Below are positions 49,268-59,002 of a stretch of DNA of 64,000 nucleotides, piece after piece (position 1 is the first letter of the stretch; each line of letters begins with the position of its first letter). The notes beneath the pieces were generated by a model. It saw nothing but the letters and a program-made list of their open reading frames with translations, had not been told where the DNA came from and made no database searches. A program made the position numbers and the translations under genes. The stretch spans positions 62,001 through 126,000 of the forward strand of contig JAXHNH010000025.1 of assembly GCA_034520725.1 (NCBI GenBank), in the 5' to 3' direction. This stretch comes from Gracilimonas sp034520725. GTDB lineage: Bacteria > Bacteroidota > Rhodothermia > Balneolales > Balneolaceae.

Positions 49268-50689
49268 CTAATACCTCTGTACGTTGCCAACATCCATCAT
49301 TTCTCCCTTGATCATTACGTGACTTAGGCTTCGCATATTAGTAATATCTTCAGAAGGATCACTTTCCAACAGGATCAAATTAGCCAGTTTATCACGCTCT
49401 AATGTACCAAAATCATTTTGACGTCTCATAGCCATCGCTCCGTTTTTGGTAGCCATCACAATGAGGTCTTCCGGCGATATTCCCGCCTCCTGCATCATTT
49501 CCATCTCATCGTAGATTGAAATGCCATGCAAGGTGCCCGGATTGCCGGCATCCGTACCAACAACTATCGGTACTCCTGCATCGTAAAGTGTTTTCAGGTT
49601 TTGCAACATAATATCTGTCGTCATGTCCGTTTCAGGATCAAAAACCTCCAGACGTTCTTTGAACTGATCACTCAATCTTGGGTGATCTTTAAATTGTGAT
49701 GCCGATGTAATCAGATCACGCGATCTTTGGTCTACACAACCGTTCGGATCATTGATTGGTATAGGAGCGATATCTGCGGCCCCTCTGTATGCCACGGTAT
49801 ATCCGGCACCAACTATCAAGGTTGGATTGTATATGGTTCCCTGTTCTTTCATCAATTCAACAAATTCATCATCTAAAAGTTGATCTGACACACTGTGAAC
49901 CAGCAGTTTTGCTCCACTCTGCACAGCAGCTTTTGCCTGACCCAATGAGGTTGCATGGACGATCATCTGATTCCCATATTTTTCAATTTCATCAGCCGCT
50001 GCTTTAACACGGTTCATGTAATCCTCATCGTCAGCACGAAGCATCCAGAATTTCACGCCCGTACTGCCCAGAGCCGACATATACTGAACCATTTTTACTC
50101 CGGTTTCCTCTGAATCGAGCTGAACCAATACTCTGTCCGACGGCAGATCGAAAGGGGCTCCGGGTACGGGTGTTAGTAGTGGGCCGGCTGCAGCTACATG
50201 GGGAGCTCGAGGATTCTCTTCAGCTTGCTCTTGCAATGCTACAGACCAGCTCATTCCACCCACATCATATACACCGGTTATACCTGAACAGAGATAAGTA
50301 TCGTAGTAACGTTCAGGATTCTGCTCTTGATAGGCTGCTATTTCTGGGAATGGATAAGTCTCGTTAAGATCCATTGCATCGGGGCGACTATCAAAAAATC
50401 CTGTTTGAAAGAAATGCATGTGTGCATCTATCAATCCCGGAGTAATAAATTTACCGGACGCATCAATTACCTCAGTCCCCATTGGAATGGAGCAATCACC
50501 TGCCTCTCCTATACAATCGATTTTATCATATCGTATCAAAACCTCGCTGTTTTCAATCGGCTCACCTCCGTTTCCGTCAAAAACAGTGGCACCTTTGATG
50601 ACAGTATATTCAGTACTCGCCTGTTCTGATGAACAGGATACAAGAATCACAGCAACAAAAATTAAAAAGAGAAGGTTTTGGAATCGCAT
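49268..50689 (-). CDS. Amidohydrolase-family lipoprotein
   Basis: A 473-residue metal-dependent hydrolase with a lipobox (VILVSCSS, Cys near residue 19). The amidohydrolase motif is PGLIDAHMHFF (HxH). Later ligands lie in MIVHATSLGQAKAA, LLVHSVSDQ and GTDAGNPGTLHG. The C-terminal LANLILLESDPSEDI is the usual return to the composite beta-domain. Such envelope amidohydrolases often act as dipeptidases or imidazolonepropionase-like enzymes of unknown substrate. It is divergent from the S9 peptidase gene, perhaps sharing a peptide-scavenging role (inference). Confidence 0.9.
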   Translation of the reverse strand: MRFQNLLFLIFVAVILVSCSSEQASTEYTVIKGATVFDGNGGEPIENSEVLIRYDKIDCIGEAGDCSIPMGTEVIDASGKFITPGLIDAHMHFFQTGFFDSRPDAMDLNETYPFPEIAAYQEQNPERYYDTYLCSGITGVYDVGGMSWSVALQEQAEENPRAPHVAAAGPLLTPVPGAPFDLPSDRVLVQLDSEETGVKMVQYMSALGSTGVKFWMLRADDEDYMNRVKAAADEIEKYGNQMIVHATSLGQAKAAVQSGAKLLVHSVSDQLLDDEFVELMKEQGTIYNPTLIVGAGYTVAYRGAADIAPIPINDPNGCVDQRSRDLITSASQFKDHPRLSDQFKERLEVFDPETDMTTDIMLQNLKTLYDAGVPIVVGTDAGNPGTLHGISIYDEMEMMQEAGISPEDLIVMATKNGAMAMRRQNDFGTLERDKLANLILLESDPSEDITNMRSLSHVMIKGEMMDVGNVQRY

Positions 50690-50862
50690 TATTGAACGGG
50701 TTTATTTATATGATATGTGAATAAAACTATTATAGCACTCATATCAAACTTTGGGAGAAAACCAGAATAAAAAATTACCTCCATATTCATACAATCTTCA
50801 GACTAATTGCTTAGATGATATTGTTCTATGACTATATTCATTTGAAATTAAAATTACCCTTC

Positions 50863-50868
50863 AGGAGG
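50863..50868 (+). promoter_or_regulatory. Perfect Shine-Dalgarno (AGGAGG) before the S9 peptidase
   Basis: AGGAGG ends 7 bases before the ATG at 50876. It is unusual here because most genes in the window lack a strong ribosome-binding site, and it confirms the start choice. Confidence 0.85.
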
Positions 50869-50875
50869 TATAACT

Positions 50876-52909
50876 ATGCAAATATCAGTTAAAAGATCTG
50901 CAATACTGACAATGATCCTATCTTTGGGACTCATGTTCTCAGTAATTGCACAAAGCGGCCTTACACCTGGTGATATAGCTAAGATCAAGAATGTAGGCTC
51001 TGTCTATTTATCGCCGGATGGTAAAACTGCAGCTTATACGCTACTGGTACCGGCAGATCCAATGAAAGAAAACAAACCTTCCAGTTCTCACCTTTATTTA
51101 CTGGAGGTTGAATCCGGAGAAACACAACCATTTGTTACCGGTCGCAGTGTGAGCAGTGTTGCTTTCAGACCAAATTACAACAGTATTACCTTTCTGGATC
51201 GACAGGAAGGCGATGACACCCGTTCCATTTATGAGATCTCTTTGAACGGAGGTGAAGCTCAGAAACTCTATTCCTTTGAGACCAACATCTCAGGTTACGA
51301 ATGGGCCACTGACGGTAATCATATCATTTTCCGTGCTTCTCAGCCTAAGGAGTCCTCAAAATCTCCACTTCCATATTCCCCGGAGATCTACGAGGAAAAC
51401 CTAACTGAAACCTGGGCCTATATTCAAAATGTAGCGATGCCCAACCACATGCCGCACCGAATTGATATTGAAGGACATGTTGCAGCTGCAACCTGGAGTC
51501 CGGATCAAACCAAGATCGCTATTGCTGTTGCACCCTCACCCTTAGTGGATGATTTTTATATGGCTCAAAAAGTATATGTAGTCGATCACGAAACCCGTGA
51601 AATCATATCTGAACTGGACCATGAAGGGAAATTAGGAACATTCAAGTGGAGTCCAGATGGCGACAAAATCGCAATGATTGCCGGGGCAAACATCAACGAC
51701 CCAATTGATGGAAGGCTGAAAATTGCTGATCCTATGACCGGTTCAACCCGTTTATTGAAAGAGGATTTCAAGGGGAAATTCGACCAGGTTGAATGGACAG
51801 ACAATAACACCCTTCATTACCTGGCAAGTAAAGGTGTTTGGTCAGAGTTTGGCTCTATCAAAAGTGATGGCAGTCAGATGGAAGCCATTGTTCCCACCGG
51901 TGGACCAATACTGAAAGCTTTTGCTCATGGTTCTAACGGAGCTTATGTTTTTGATGTAAGCACACCGAAACATCCGGATGAACTTTATCTGATGAAGCAG
52001 AGTGAAAGTTCACCAAAACGCATCACCAATAGTAATCCATGGCTCGATGAAAAGGAACTAGGTATGCAGAAGGTTGTGAAATTCACCACCAAAGACGGGA
52101 TGGAAATCGAAGGTTTGCTTATGTATCCTGTAAATTATCAGGAAGGAACACGATACCCAACCGTAACTGTGGTACACGGTGGACCAGAAGCTCATTACAG
52201 TAATGCATGGTTAACCTCTTATTCCAGTACGGGTCAGCTAGGAGCAGCTGATGGTTTTGCCGTATTCTATCCAAATTACAGAGGAAGTACAGGCAGAGGC
52301 CTGGAGTTTGCCATGAGCAGTCAGGGCGATCTTGCCGGTGCCGAGTTTGATGACATTGTGGAAGGTATTGACTACCTGATCGAACAGGGTATTACTGACA
52401 AAGACAAAGTTGGGGTGACCGGTGGTTCTTATGGTGGCTATGCTACTGGCTGGTTAAGTACTAAATACAGTGATCGTTTCGCAGCCGGTGTGATGTTTGT
52501 CGGTATCAGTAACAACCTTTCAAAATGGGGGACATCCGATATTCCGGAAGAACTGTACCATGTTCATGCCAGAAAACGTATCTGGGATGATTATCAGGGA
52601 TATCTAGAGCGTAGTCCTATCTATCATGTGGACAATGCCAAAACTCCTCTGTTGATCATGCATGGTAAAGAGGATACCCGAGTTGACCCGGGTCAGTCTT
52701 ATGAACTCTACCGTCATATCAAGACACGGACCGATACTCCGGTTCGTTTGGTTTTATACCCCGGTGAAGGACACGGAAACCGAAACGCAACTGCTCAGTA
52801 TGATTACAGCCTGCGTATGATGCGATGGTTCAATCAGTATCTGAAGGGAGCCGATCTGCAAAGACCGGATTCTGAACTCGAAATTGAAAAAGTTTCTATT
52901 GATAACTGA
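50876..52909 (+). CDS. Exported S9-family prolyl oligopeptidase/acylaminoacyl peptidase
   Basis: A 677-residue serine peptidase with a signal peptide ending near VIAQSG (residues 20-26). An N-terminal beta-propeller carries WSPDQTKIA, WSPDGDKIA and similar repeats. The C-terminal alpha/beta hydrolase has the catalytic Ser in VTGGSYGGYATG, Asp in GKEDTRVDPGQS and His in YPGEGHGNRN. It would cut short peptides in the periplasm. Its length is normal for the family. A terminator follows 25 bp after the stop. Confidence 0.94.
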   Translation: MQISVKRSAILTMILSLGLMFSVIAQSGLTPGDIAKIKNVGSVYLSPDGKTAAYTLLVPADPMKENKPSSSHLYLLEVESGETQPFVTGRSVSSVAFRPNYNSITFLDRQEGDDTRSIYEISLNGGEAQKLYSFETNISGYEWATDGNHIIFRASQPKESSKSPLPYSPEIYEENLTETWAYIQNVAMPNHMPHRIDIEGHVAAATWSPDQTKIAIAVAPSPLVDDFYMAQKVYVVDHETREIISELDHEGKLGTFKWSPDGDKIAMIAGANINDPIDGRLKIADPMTGSTRLLKEDFKGKFDQVEWTDNNTLHYLASKGVWSEFGSIKSDGSQMEAIVPTGGPILKAFAHGSNGAYVFDVSTPKHPDELYLMKQSESSPKRITNSNPWLDEKELGMQKVVKFTTKDGMEIEGLLMYPVNYQEGTRYPTVTVVHGGPEAHYSNAWLTSYSSTGQLGAADGFAVFYPNYRGSTGRGLEFAMSSQGDLAGAEFDDIVEGIDYLIEQGITDKDKVGVTGGSYGGYATGWLSTKYSDRFAAGVMFVGISNNLSKWGTSDIPEELYHVHARKRIWDDYQGYLERSPIYHVDNAKTPLLIMHGKEDTRVDPGQSYELYRHIKTRTDTPVRLVLYPGEGHGNRNATAQYDYSLRMMRWFNQYLKGADLQRPDSELEIEKVSIDN

Positions 52910-52934
52910 CATTAGATCAACGATCTGAAATAGC

Positions 52935-52970
52935 AAAGCCTGACTTGTTTATAACAGGTCAGGCTTTTTT
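52935..52970 (+). terminator. Intrinsic terminator after the S9 peptidase
   Basis: The stem AAAGCCTGAC / GTCAGGCTTT is extended by TGTT/AACA inside and followed by a T-run. It may also end the minus-strand DUF456 transcript, whose stop is at 53009. Confidence 0.9.
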
Positions 52971-53008
52971 GCTGATAATTTTTATGCTCAGGAAAGTTTT
53001 ACTTTCTA

Positions 53009-53480
53009 TCAAATATTTGTGAAATAATAGAATCCCATAACACATGCGGCAATTACTTTTAATCCCGTTGCGGCCATAAAGCCTGCAAAAGCTCCTAAAG
53101 CAGATCTGAGTGCACGGTCTGATTTTTGTCCGGCTATGAGTTCACCCACAAATGCTCCTACCAATGGGCCGACCACAAAACCGATAGGCGGGAAAAATAT
53201 GCCAGCAATTAAGCCCAATAACACTTCCTGTAATTCCATATGGGGTTCCGCCTGACTTTTTGGTGGCCCATGCCGGTATCACGTTATCAAGCACGAAGCC
53301 GAATATGATCACAACCAGCAGCCAAATGATCATAAACGTAATAGTAAAAGGACTATGTAATATCTGAAGAATAAGTAACCCTATATAGCTGAAAGGCAGT
53401 CCCGGTGCCACCGGCAGAAAAGCTCCTATCAATCCGGCGAGAATAAATATACTTCCTAATATGATCCAAAATAGTTCCAT
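53009..53480 (-). pseudogene. DUF456-family membrane protein, one frameshift as sequenced
   Basis: Two overlapping frames together make one DUF456 protein of about 157 residues. The first part (from 53480) gives LGSIFILAGLIGAFLPVAPGLPFSY and PYGITGSVIGL, then leaves frame. The second part resumes at LIAGIFFPPIGFVVGPLVGAFVGE and ends SALGAFAGFMAATGLK (all quoted in part). Removing one base at 53209-53212 gives VIGLIAGIFF. DUF456 proteins are small, Gly-rich membrane proteins of unknown role. It follows an MFS gene by 24 bp in the hutH transcription unit. Confidence 0.82.
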
Positions 53481-53504
53481 GATTCTTACACGTGTGGTTG
53501 GTTG

Positions 53505-54692
53505 CTATTGTTTCAAAGTAGCTGAATTGATTTTGAATTTCCTTATTGAGATCAACCCAAACAGCGGGCCTGCCAACAGGATCAAAAATACCCACGGAGT
53601 GATAAACTCAACCCACATGACCGTCAGGATCTGAATACTTATAATAGTGGTGGCAAAACCAAGACTGTTCACCAGTGTCAAACCGGTAGCCACATAGGAT
53701 CGGTCGGCTGATTGTGCAACCAGGGTTGAAAACTGCGGTGAATCTGATACCACACTTATTCCCCACACCAAGAGGATCAGCAAAAATATCCATAACGGAA
53801 GGCTGAAAATAAACGGCGAGACCAAGCAGCAGATTCCGGATATCATCAGTGAAACCATGGCTACGTATTTACTTCCTTTTTTGAGTGAGATATATCCTCC
53901 AATGATACAACTGATACTGCCGACAGCTATGATCATAAAAGACCAGATCGGGATGCTTAAATCGCCAGCAGTCTCAGAGTTATAGTAGGCAAGCATCACG
54001 GGAACAAAAGCCCAAAAGGTGTACAACTCCCACATGTGACCAAAGTATCCGAAGGCCGCCGACCTGAAGTTTTTATCTTTAAAAAGTTTGAACATTGCCG
54101 AAGGTTTGAAATCGCCCTTTCTACCTCCATAAGGTCCGTCACTCACTGTAAGTAACAGTAATAACCCACCGGAGGCACTTAGTACTGAAGTGCTCATCAT
54201 TACGAATCGCCAGGGCAGGTCACCTCCGGCAAATTTCAGGAAATGAGGGAAAGCTGTTCCTAAAACCAGAGCACCGACCAGGTAACCAAGTGCTTTTCCC
54301 AATCCTTTTTTGTGCCAGTCAGAGGCTATCTTCATGCCCACCGGGTAGATTCCCGCTAAAAAGAATCCCGTTAGAAATCGAGCTGTCAATAAGGATGCAT
54401 AACCGGATGCAAGGATCACAGAAAGATTGAATAAAGCGCCCAGTATGGAACAGACAAAAAACACTTTGACCGGTGAGTATCTGTCTGCAACATTCAATGC
54501 AGCAAAAACCAATGTCCCAATGATGAAACCGGCCTGAACTGCCATGGTAACGTGACCGACGGCTGACAGGTCCAGAGATAATTCAAGGATCAGTTCCGGA
54601 AGTACCGCATTCCCTGCAAACCATAACGACGTGCCCGCAAATTGTGAAAACACAATGACAGGAAGAATAAAACGGGGATTATTCAGGCTCAT
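53505..54692 (-). CDS. MFS transporter
   Basis: A 395-residue major-facilitator protein with about 12 helices. SLWFAGNAVLPEL and the loop ALNVADRYSPVKVFF hold the between-helix 2-3 signature region. KGLGKALGYLVGALVLGTAFPHF shows helix 5 (quoted in part). Substrate unknown. It starts 12 bp after hutH on the same strand, so it may import histidine or urocanate, or export a product (inference). No signs of truncation. Confidence 0.88.
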   Translation of the reverse strand: MSLNNPRFILPVIVFSQFAGTSLWFAGNAVLPELILELSLDLSAVGHVTMAVQAGFIIGTLVFAALNVADRYSPVKVFFVCSILGALFNLSVILASGYASLLTARFLTGFFLAGIYPVGMKIASDWHKKGLGKALGYLVGALVLGTAFPHFLKFAGGDLPWRFVMMSTSVLSASGGLLLLLTVSDGPYGGRKGDFKPSAMFKLFKDKNFRSAAFGYFGHMWELYTFWAFVPVMLAYYNSETAGDLSIPIWSFMIIAVGSISCIIGGYISLKKGSKYVAMVSLMISGICCLVSPFIFSLPLWIFLLILLVWGISVVSDSPQFSTLVAQSADRSYVATGLTLVNSLGFATTIISIQILTVMWVEFITPWVFLILLAGPLFGLISIRKFKINSATLKQ

Positions 54693-54704
54693 TCAGTCGG
54701 TTAT

Positions 54705-56192
54705 TTATTTTAGATCTAATCCACTCAGCAATGACCCATCACTTAACAGCTGTACCGCCTGATTTATCTCATCCTTAAAAAAGTGATCCTCATCAGCATG
54801 TGCGATTTGTTCACGGATGTATTTGTGGGCTTTTTCGATGCCGGCTCCCGGCTTCAATGGCTTCCTGAAATCAAGGGCCTGTGCAGTTGTAAATAACTCG
54901 ATCGCCAATACCTGTTCTACATTTTTATAGACGTTCAGTAATTTGAGAGCCCCAATACTTCCCATACTCACATGGTCTTCCTGACCCAGACTTGTAGGAA
55001 TTGAATCTACAGATGCAGGATGACAAAGCACCTTATTTTCAGAAACTAGTGCAGCAGCCGTATACTGTGGGATCATAAAGCCGGAGTTGATACCGGTTTC
55101 TTCCATTAGCAATTCAGGCAACCCATCATGTCCCTCCAGCATCAGATACGTTCTTCGTTCAGATATACTTGCCAGTTCTGCCAAGGCGATGGCTGCAAAA
55201 TCAAGTACCATCGCGAGGGGCTGACCGTGAAAATTACCCCCTGAAATAATATCTCCATTTTGAAATACCAGCGGATTATCCGTCACTGAATTAATTTCTG
55301 TTTCCACTACTTTCACACAATGATCGATCGAATCCCGACTGGCTCCATGCACCTGTGGTATACATCTGAGTGAGTAAGGGTCCTGAACCTTACCACAATT
55401 TCTGTGTGATTCCAGGATCTCACTTTTTTCCAGCAAGTGACGAACATTCGCTGCCACGGTTTGCTGCCCTTTATGAGGGCGGATCTCATGAATCCGCTTA
55501 TCAAATGGCTTGATGCTGCCTTGCAAGGCTTCCAGGCTCATAGCTCCCAAGAGATCCGCAACTTTTAGCAAGTGAAGCGTCTTTTCCAAAACATAGGCTC
55601 CATATGAACTCATCAGCTGAGTACCGTTGATCAGGGACAGTCCATCTTTTGCATGCAAGTCAATGGGTTGAATGTTATGCTTTTCAAGAACCTTATCGGC
55701 CGGAATCGGCTCAGTTCCCTTTTCATTCCAGAATGAACCGAATCCCAATAATGGAAGAGACATATGAGCCAGTGGAGCAAGATCTCCTGAAGCACCAACG
55801 CTGCCTTTTTCTGGAACCACTGGAATCAGATCATTATCAACGAAATAGAGGAGTCGCTCAAAGGTATTCATTGAAATGCCGGAATAACCGATCCCCAAAG
55901 CGTGGATCTTAAGCATAAGCATCAGTCTTGAGATCTCTTTTGGGATAAGATCACCGGTGCCAACTGAATGTGAAAGGATCAGGTTTCTCTGCAGTTGTTT
56001 AAGCTGATCACCGCCAATTCGTTTATTAGCAAGGATCCCAAAACCGGTATTGATACCATAAAATGCTTCGTCCTTTTTCAGAGCTTCTTCCACTACCTGC
56101 CGGGAGCTAAAAACACTGCTGGCATCCTTGTTAAGGCTACTTATTGACTTTTCAAGATCGCTGTAAAGTGATTTGATGCTGATATTTACCAT
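54705..56192 (-). CDS. hutH: Histidine ammonia-lyase
   Basis: A 495-residue lyase that deaminates histidine to urocanate, the first step of the hut pathway. The MIO prosthetic group forms from A134-S-G136 in KGSVGASGDLAPLAH. YGINTGFG (with the catalytic Tyr), NGTQLM and QPLAMVLDF-like GQPLAMVLDFAA are present. I start at the ATG at 56192 (MVNISIKSLY...), preceded by a purine-rich stretch; a longer frame upstream lacks family resemblance. The other hut genes are 34 kb away at 17.1-21.0 kb. MFS and DUF456 genes follow in the same unit. Confidence 0.95.
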   Translation of the reverse strand: MVNISIKSLYSDLEKSISSLNKDASSVFSSRQVVEEALKKDEAFYGINTGFGILANKRIGGDQLKQLQRNLILSHSVGTGDLIPKEISRLMLMLKIHALGIGYSGISMNTFERLLYFVDNDLIPVVPEKGSVGASGDLAPLAHMSLPLLGFGSFWNEKGTEPIPADKVLEKHNIQPIDLHAKDGLSLINGTQLMSSYGAYVLEKTLHLLKVADLLGAMSLEALQGSIKPFDKRIHEIRPHKGQQTVAANVRHLLEKSEILESHRNCGKVQDPYSLRCIPQVHGASRDSIDHCVKVVETEINSVTDNPLVFQNGDIISGGNFHGQPLAMVLDFAAIALAELASISERRTYLMLEGHDGLPELLMEETGINSGFMIPQYTAAALVSENKVLCHPASVDSIPTSLGQEDHVSMGSIGALKLLNVYKNVEQVLAIELFTTAQALDFRKPLKPGAGIEKAHKYIREQIAHADEDHFFKDEINQAVQLLSDGSLLSGLDLK

Positions 56193-56329
56193 GATAACCT
56201 TTTTTATATTTCGTCGTTCAAGGTCGTCAGAACCTTCATGGAATTCAATCCCTTCTTGCAACCTATTGCCTGTTTAAGTATCATCGAACACTCTTAATTT
56301 TTCTAAATCTTAACCAACACTTAAACATT

Positions 56330-58009
56330 ATGGCAAACGGAAATCCCGCTACCGCTAATGACTTCTTCGGTCATCCGCGCGGACTTTCGACCTTATTTTT
56401 TACCGAATTATGGGAGCGATTCAGTTATTATGGAATGCGTGCGCTCCTTGTACTTTTCATGACAGCTGAAGCACTGGGTGATAATCCCGGACTTGGTTTC
56501 AGTGTTGGTGAAGCCACAGCTATCTATGGTATTTATACCTTTTTCGTTTATGTATTATCTCTACCCGGTGGTTGGGTAGCCGATAACATCTGGGGGCAGA
56601 AAAAGGCCGTTTTTGTTGGCGGTTGTATCATTGCGGCCGGACACTTCAGTATGGCCGTCCCCACCACTACTTTCTTTTTCATTGGGCTTGCCCTTATTGT
56701 AATAGGAACCGGCTTACTTAAACCGAATGTAAGCTCTATGGTTGGAGACATATATCCCGAGGGCGGTGCCCGAAGGGATGCAGGTTTTTCCATATTCTAT
56801 ATGGGTATTAACCTTGGTGCTATCCTTGGACCACTGCTATGTGGTTTATTGGGTGAAGGATACAACTGGCACTATGGGTTCTCTCTTGCCGGATTTGGAA
56901 TGGTGCTTGGATTGATCTCCTATAAAGTTGGGGATAAATATCTGCAGGGAGCAGGAGAACTGGACGAAAGCTTTACGAAAGAAGAAGTTAACCGAAAGAG
57001 TAAGATCTTTTACACCATTTCTTCTATCCTTATTGCTGTTGTGATCGTTTTTGGATTCCTCCAAAGTTCCGGTGCAATTGATGTTGCTCTTGATGTACTG
57101 GCTCAGAACCTTGGTATTGTAGCCGTAATTATCACTCTCATCTTTTTTGGATACATCATATTCTTTGGTGGCCATAATACTGAGGAGAAAAAAAGACTTG
57201 GTGTTATTTTCTGGCTGTTTATTCTTGCCGCTCTTTTCTGGAGTGGTTTTGAGCAAGCCGGTTCATCCCTTAACCTTTTTGCATCCGAACTAACTGACAG
57301 AGCTATCGGACCCAGCTCATTCCTGGGTGGCTATGGAGCAGCCCTTATAACGTTTATCATTGCTCTTCCTGTAGGCTACTATGTATTAAAAGCGTTCAGA
57401 CGAGATGATCTTTGGGGCATGGCAAAATTTGCATTGGTTCTTTCTGCTGTGGGTTTAGTCGGATTTCTTTATTGGGTATTCAGTCAGGCCGGAAATGGTT
57501 GGATCATTCCCGCAAGTACCCTTCAGCTGATCAATCCAACTTTTATTGTGATCTTTGCCCCGATCTTTGGATTTATGTGGACATGGCTGGCTTCCCGAAA
57601 TGCCAATCCATCCATACCCGTTAAGTTTGGGTTGGGCCTGTTTGGGCTGGCGGCCGGATTCTTTGTGCTTTCATGGGGATCTGCAAATGCATCGGCCACA
57701 AGTCTTGTTTCACCGGCATGGCTGATTGTGACCTACTTCCTGCATACAGCCGGTGAGTTGTGCCTGTCTCCTGTAGGCCTCTCTTCCATGACCAAACTTG
57801 CTCCGAAGAACAGAGTCAGCCAGATGATGGGTATTTGGTTTGTAGCTACTGCTTTGGGTAACCTAATGGCAGGTCTTATGGCCGGACAACTTGAAAGCCT
57901 TGCACCATCTGGATTATTCCAAATGGTCGCCATTTTCGTAGGGGGAGGTGGTGTTGTAGCATTGCTTGCCGCGCCGGGAGTTAAGAAACTGATGGGTGAT
58001 GTTGAGTAA
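56330..58009 (+). CDS. POT/PTR-family proton-dependent peptide transporter
   Basis: A 559-residue inner-membrane symporter for di- and tripeptides. The helix-1 motif ELWERFSYYGMRALL matches ExxERFxYYG of the POT family. GGWVADNIWGQKKAVF is the helix 2-3 loop, and TGLLKPNVSSMVGDIYPEG is the helix 4-5 region (quoted in part). There are about 14 helices. It is divergent from hutH with 137 bp between the starts, so amino-acid or peptide use may be co-regulated (inference). A terminator lies just downstream. Confidence 0.94.
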   Translation: MANGNPATANDFFGHPRGLSTLFFTELWERFSYYGMRALLVLFMTAEALGDNPGLGFSVGEATAIYGIYTFFVYVLSLPGGWVADNIWGQKKAVFVGGCIIAAGHFSMAVPTTTFFFIGLALIVIGTGLLKPNVSSMVGDIYPEGGARRDAGFSIFYMGINLGAILGPLLCGLLGEGYNWHYGFSLAGFGMVLGLISYKVGDKYLQGAGELDESFTKEEVNRKSKIFYTISSILIAVVIVFGFLQSSGAIDVALDVLAQNLGIVAVIITLIFFGYIIFFGGHNTEEKKRLGVIFWLFILAALFWSGFEQAGSSLNLFASELTDRAIGPSSFLGGYGAALITFIIALPVGYYVLKAFRRDDLWGMAKFALVLSAVGLVGFLYWVFSQAGNGWIIPASTLQLINPTFIVIFAPIFGFMWTWLASRNANPSIPVKFGLGLFGLAAGFFVLSWGSANASATSLVSPAWLIVTYFLHTAGELCLSPVGLSSMTKLAPKNRVSQMMGIWFVATALGNLMAGLMAGQLESLAPSGLFQMVAIFVGGGGVVALLAAPGVKKLMGDVE

Positions 58010-58033
58010 ACCCAACTAAAACACTCAAACTTT

Positions 58034-58072
58034 TAAAAGCTTCCTTATTTGAAATGAGGGAGCTTTTTTTAT
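58034..58072. terminator. Terminator between the peptide transporter and glpF
   Basis: The stem AAAAGCTTCCT / AGGGAGCTTTT (one G-U pair) has a 10- to 12-base loop and a T-run. It lies after the POT gene and 30 bp before the end of convergent glpF; it may serve both. Confidence 0.8.
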
Positions 58073-58101
58073 TTATCAACTACCTTAATATTAATACAAC
58101 T

Positions 58102-58866
58102 TCAAAGCATTCTGAAAACAAAGGCAGCAAGGACGGCTCCGGTGAGAGGTGCAGCTACAGGTACCCATGAATAAGACCAGTCACTGCTTCCTTTATTTGA
58201 AAAGGGGAGCACGGCATGAGCAATTCGCGGTCCCAAATCACGAGCCGGATTGATGGCATAGCCTGTAGGACCACCTAATGAAATTCCTATTCCAAATACC
58301 AGAAGTGCAACGGGGAGTGCAGACAAAGCCCCTAAACCAAAACCAACTTCTTTCCCGCCAATACTAATGGTTGATAAAATTTCACCATTGGTATCTAAAA
58401 AACCCGGACCTGATAAATAAAGGATCCCAAAGATCAGAATAAACGTACCTATAACCTCTGTTAAAAAATTAGAAGAATATTTTCTGATCTCAGGTGCTGT
58501 TGAAAATATAGCCAGTTTTGTTGGTCCATCTTCTGTTGCCTCAAAATGTTCTTTATATGCCAACCAAACCAGTACTCCGCCAAGAAAACCACCAAATGTC
58601 TGTGCTAATATGTAAGGCAGTACCATCCCCCAATCAAACAAATCTGCTGTTGCCAAACCTACCGTCACTGCCGGATTTATATGTGCTCCGCTAAACTGCC
58701 CCATTGTAAATACAGCAATGAATACGCCCATTCCCCATCCCCAGGTAATTACGATCCATCCTCCACTATTTCCTTTGGTTTGATTTAATACCACATTAGC
58801 TACCACACCACCCCCAAATAGAATCAGAATGGCTGTACCTATGATTTCTGCTAGTATTGGACTCAT
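58102..58866 (-). CDS. glpF: Glycerol uptake facilitator (aquaglyceroporin)
   Basis: A 254-residue MIP-family channel. The first NPA box is GAHINPAVTVG and the second is AINPARDLGPR. The Asp after the second NPAR is the mark of glycerol facilitators over water-only aquaporins. Six helices fit the length. It lies 136 bp after glpK on the same strand, the usual partner that traps glycerol as glycerol-3-phosphate. A leaderless or secondary promoter is possible in the gap. Confidence 0.94.
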   Translation of the reverse strand: MSPILAEIIGTAILILFGGGVVANVVLNQTKGNSGGWIVITWGWGMGVFIAVFTMGQFSGAHINPAVTVGLATADLFDWGMVLPYILAQTFGGFLGGVLVWLAYKEHFEATEDGPTKLAIFSTAPEIRKYSSNFLTEVIGTFILIFGILYLSGPGFLDTNGEILSTISIGGKEVGFGLGALSALPVALLVFGIGISLGGPTGYAINPARDLGPRIAHAVLPFSNKGSSDWSYSWVPVAAPLTGAVLAAFVFRML

Positions 58867-59002
58867 AATATTATCTCCGATTTTTATAATGTTCTGAGCA
58901 TGTACAGTTGGTAGTACTTCTCTACATGCACTTTTGAAACTTACCTAAGGGATAGAATTCAGTGCATTCCCTGTATGCGCTTTAAGTTTTGTTATTGATC
59001 TT

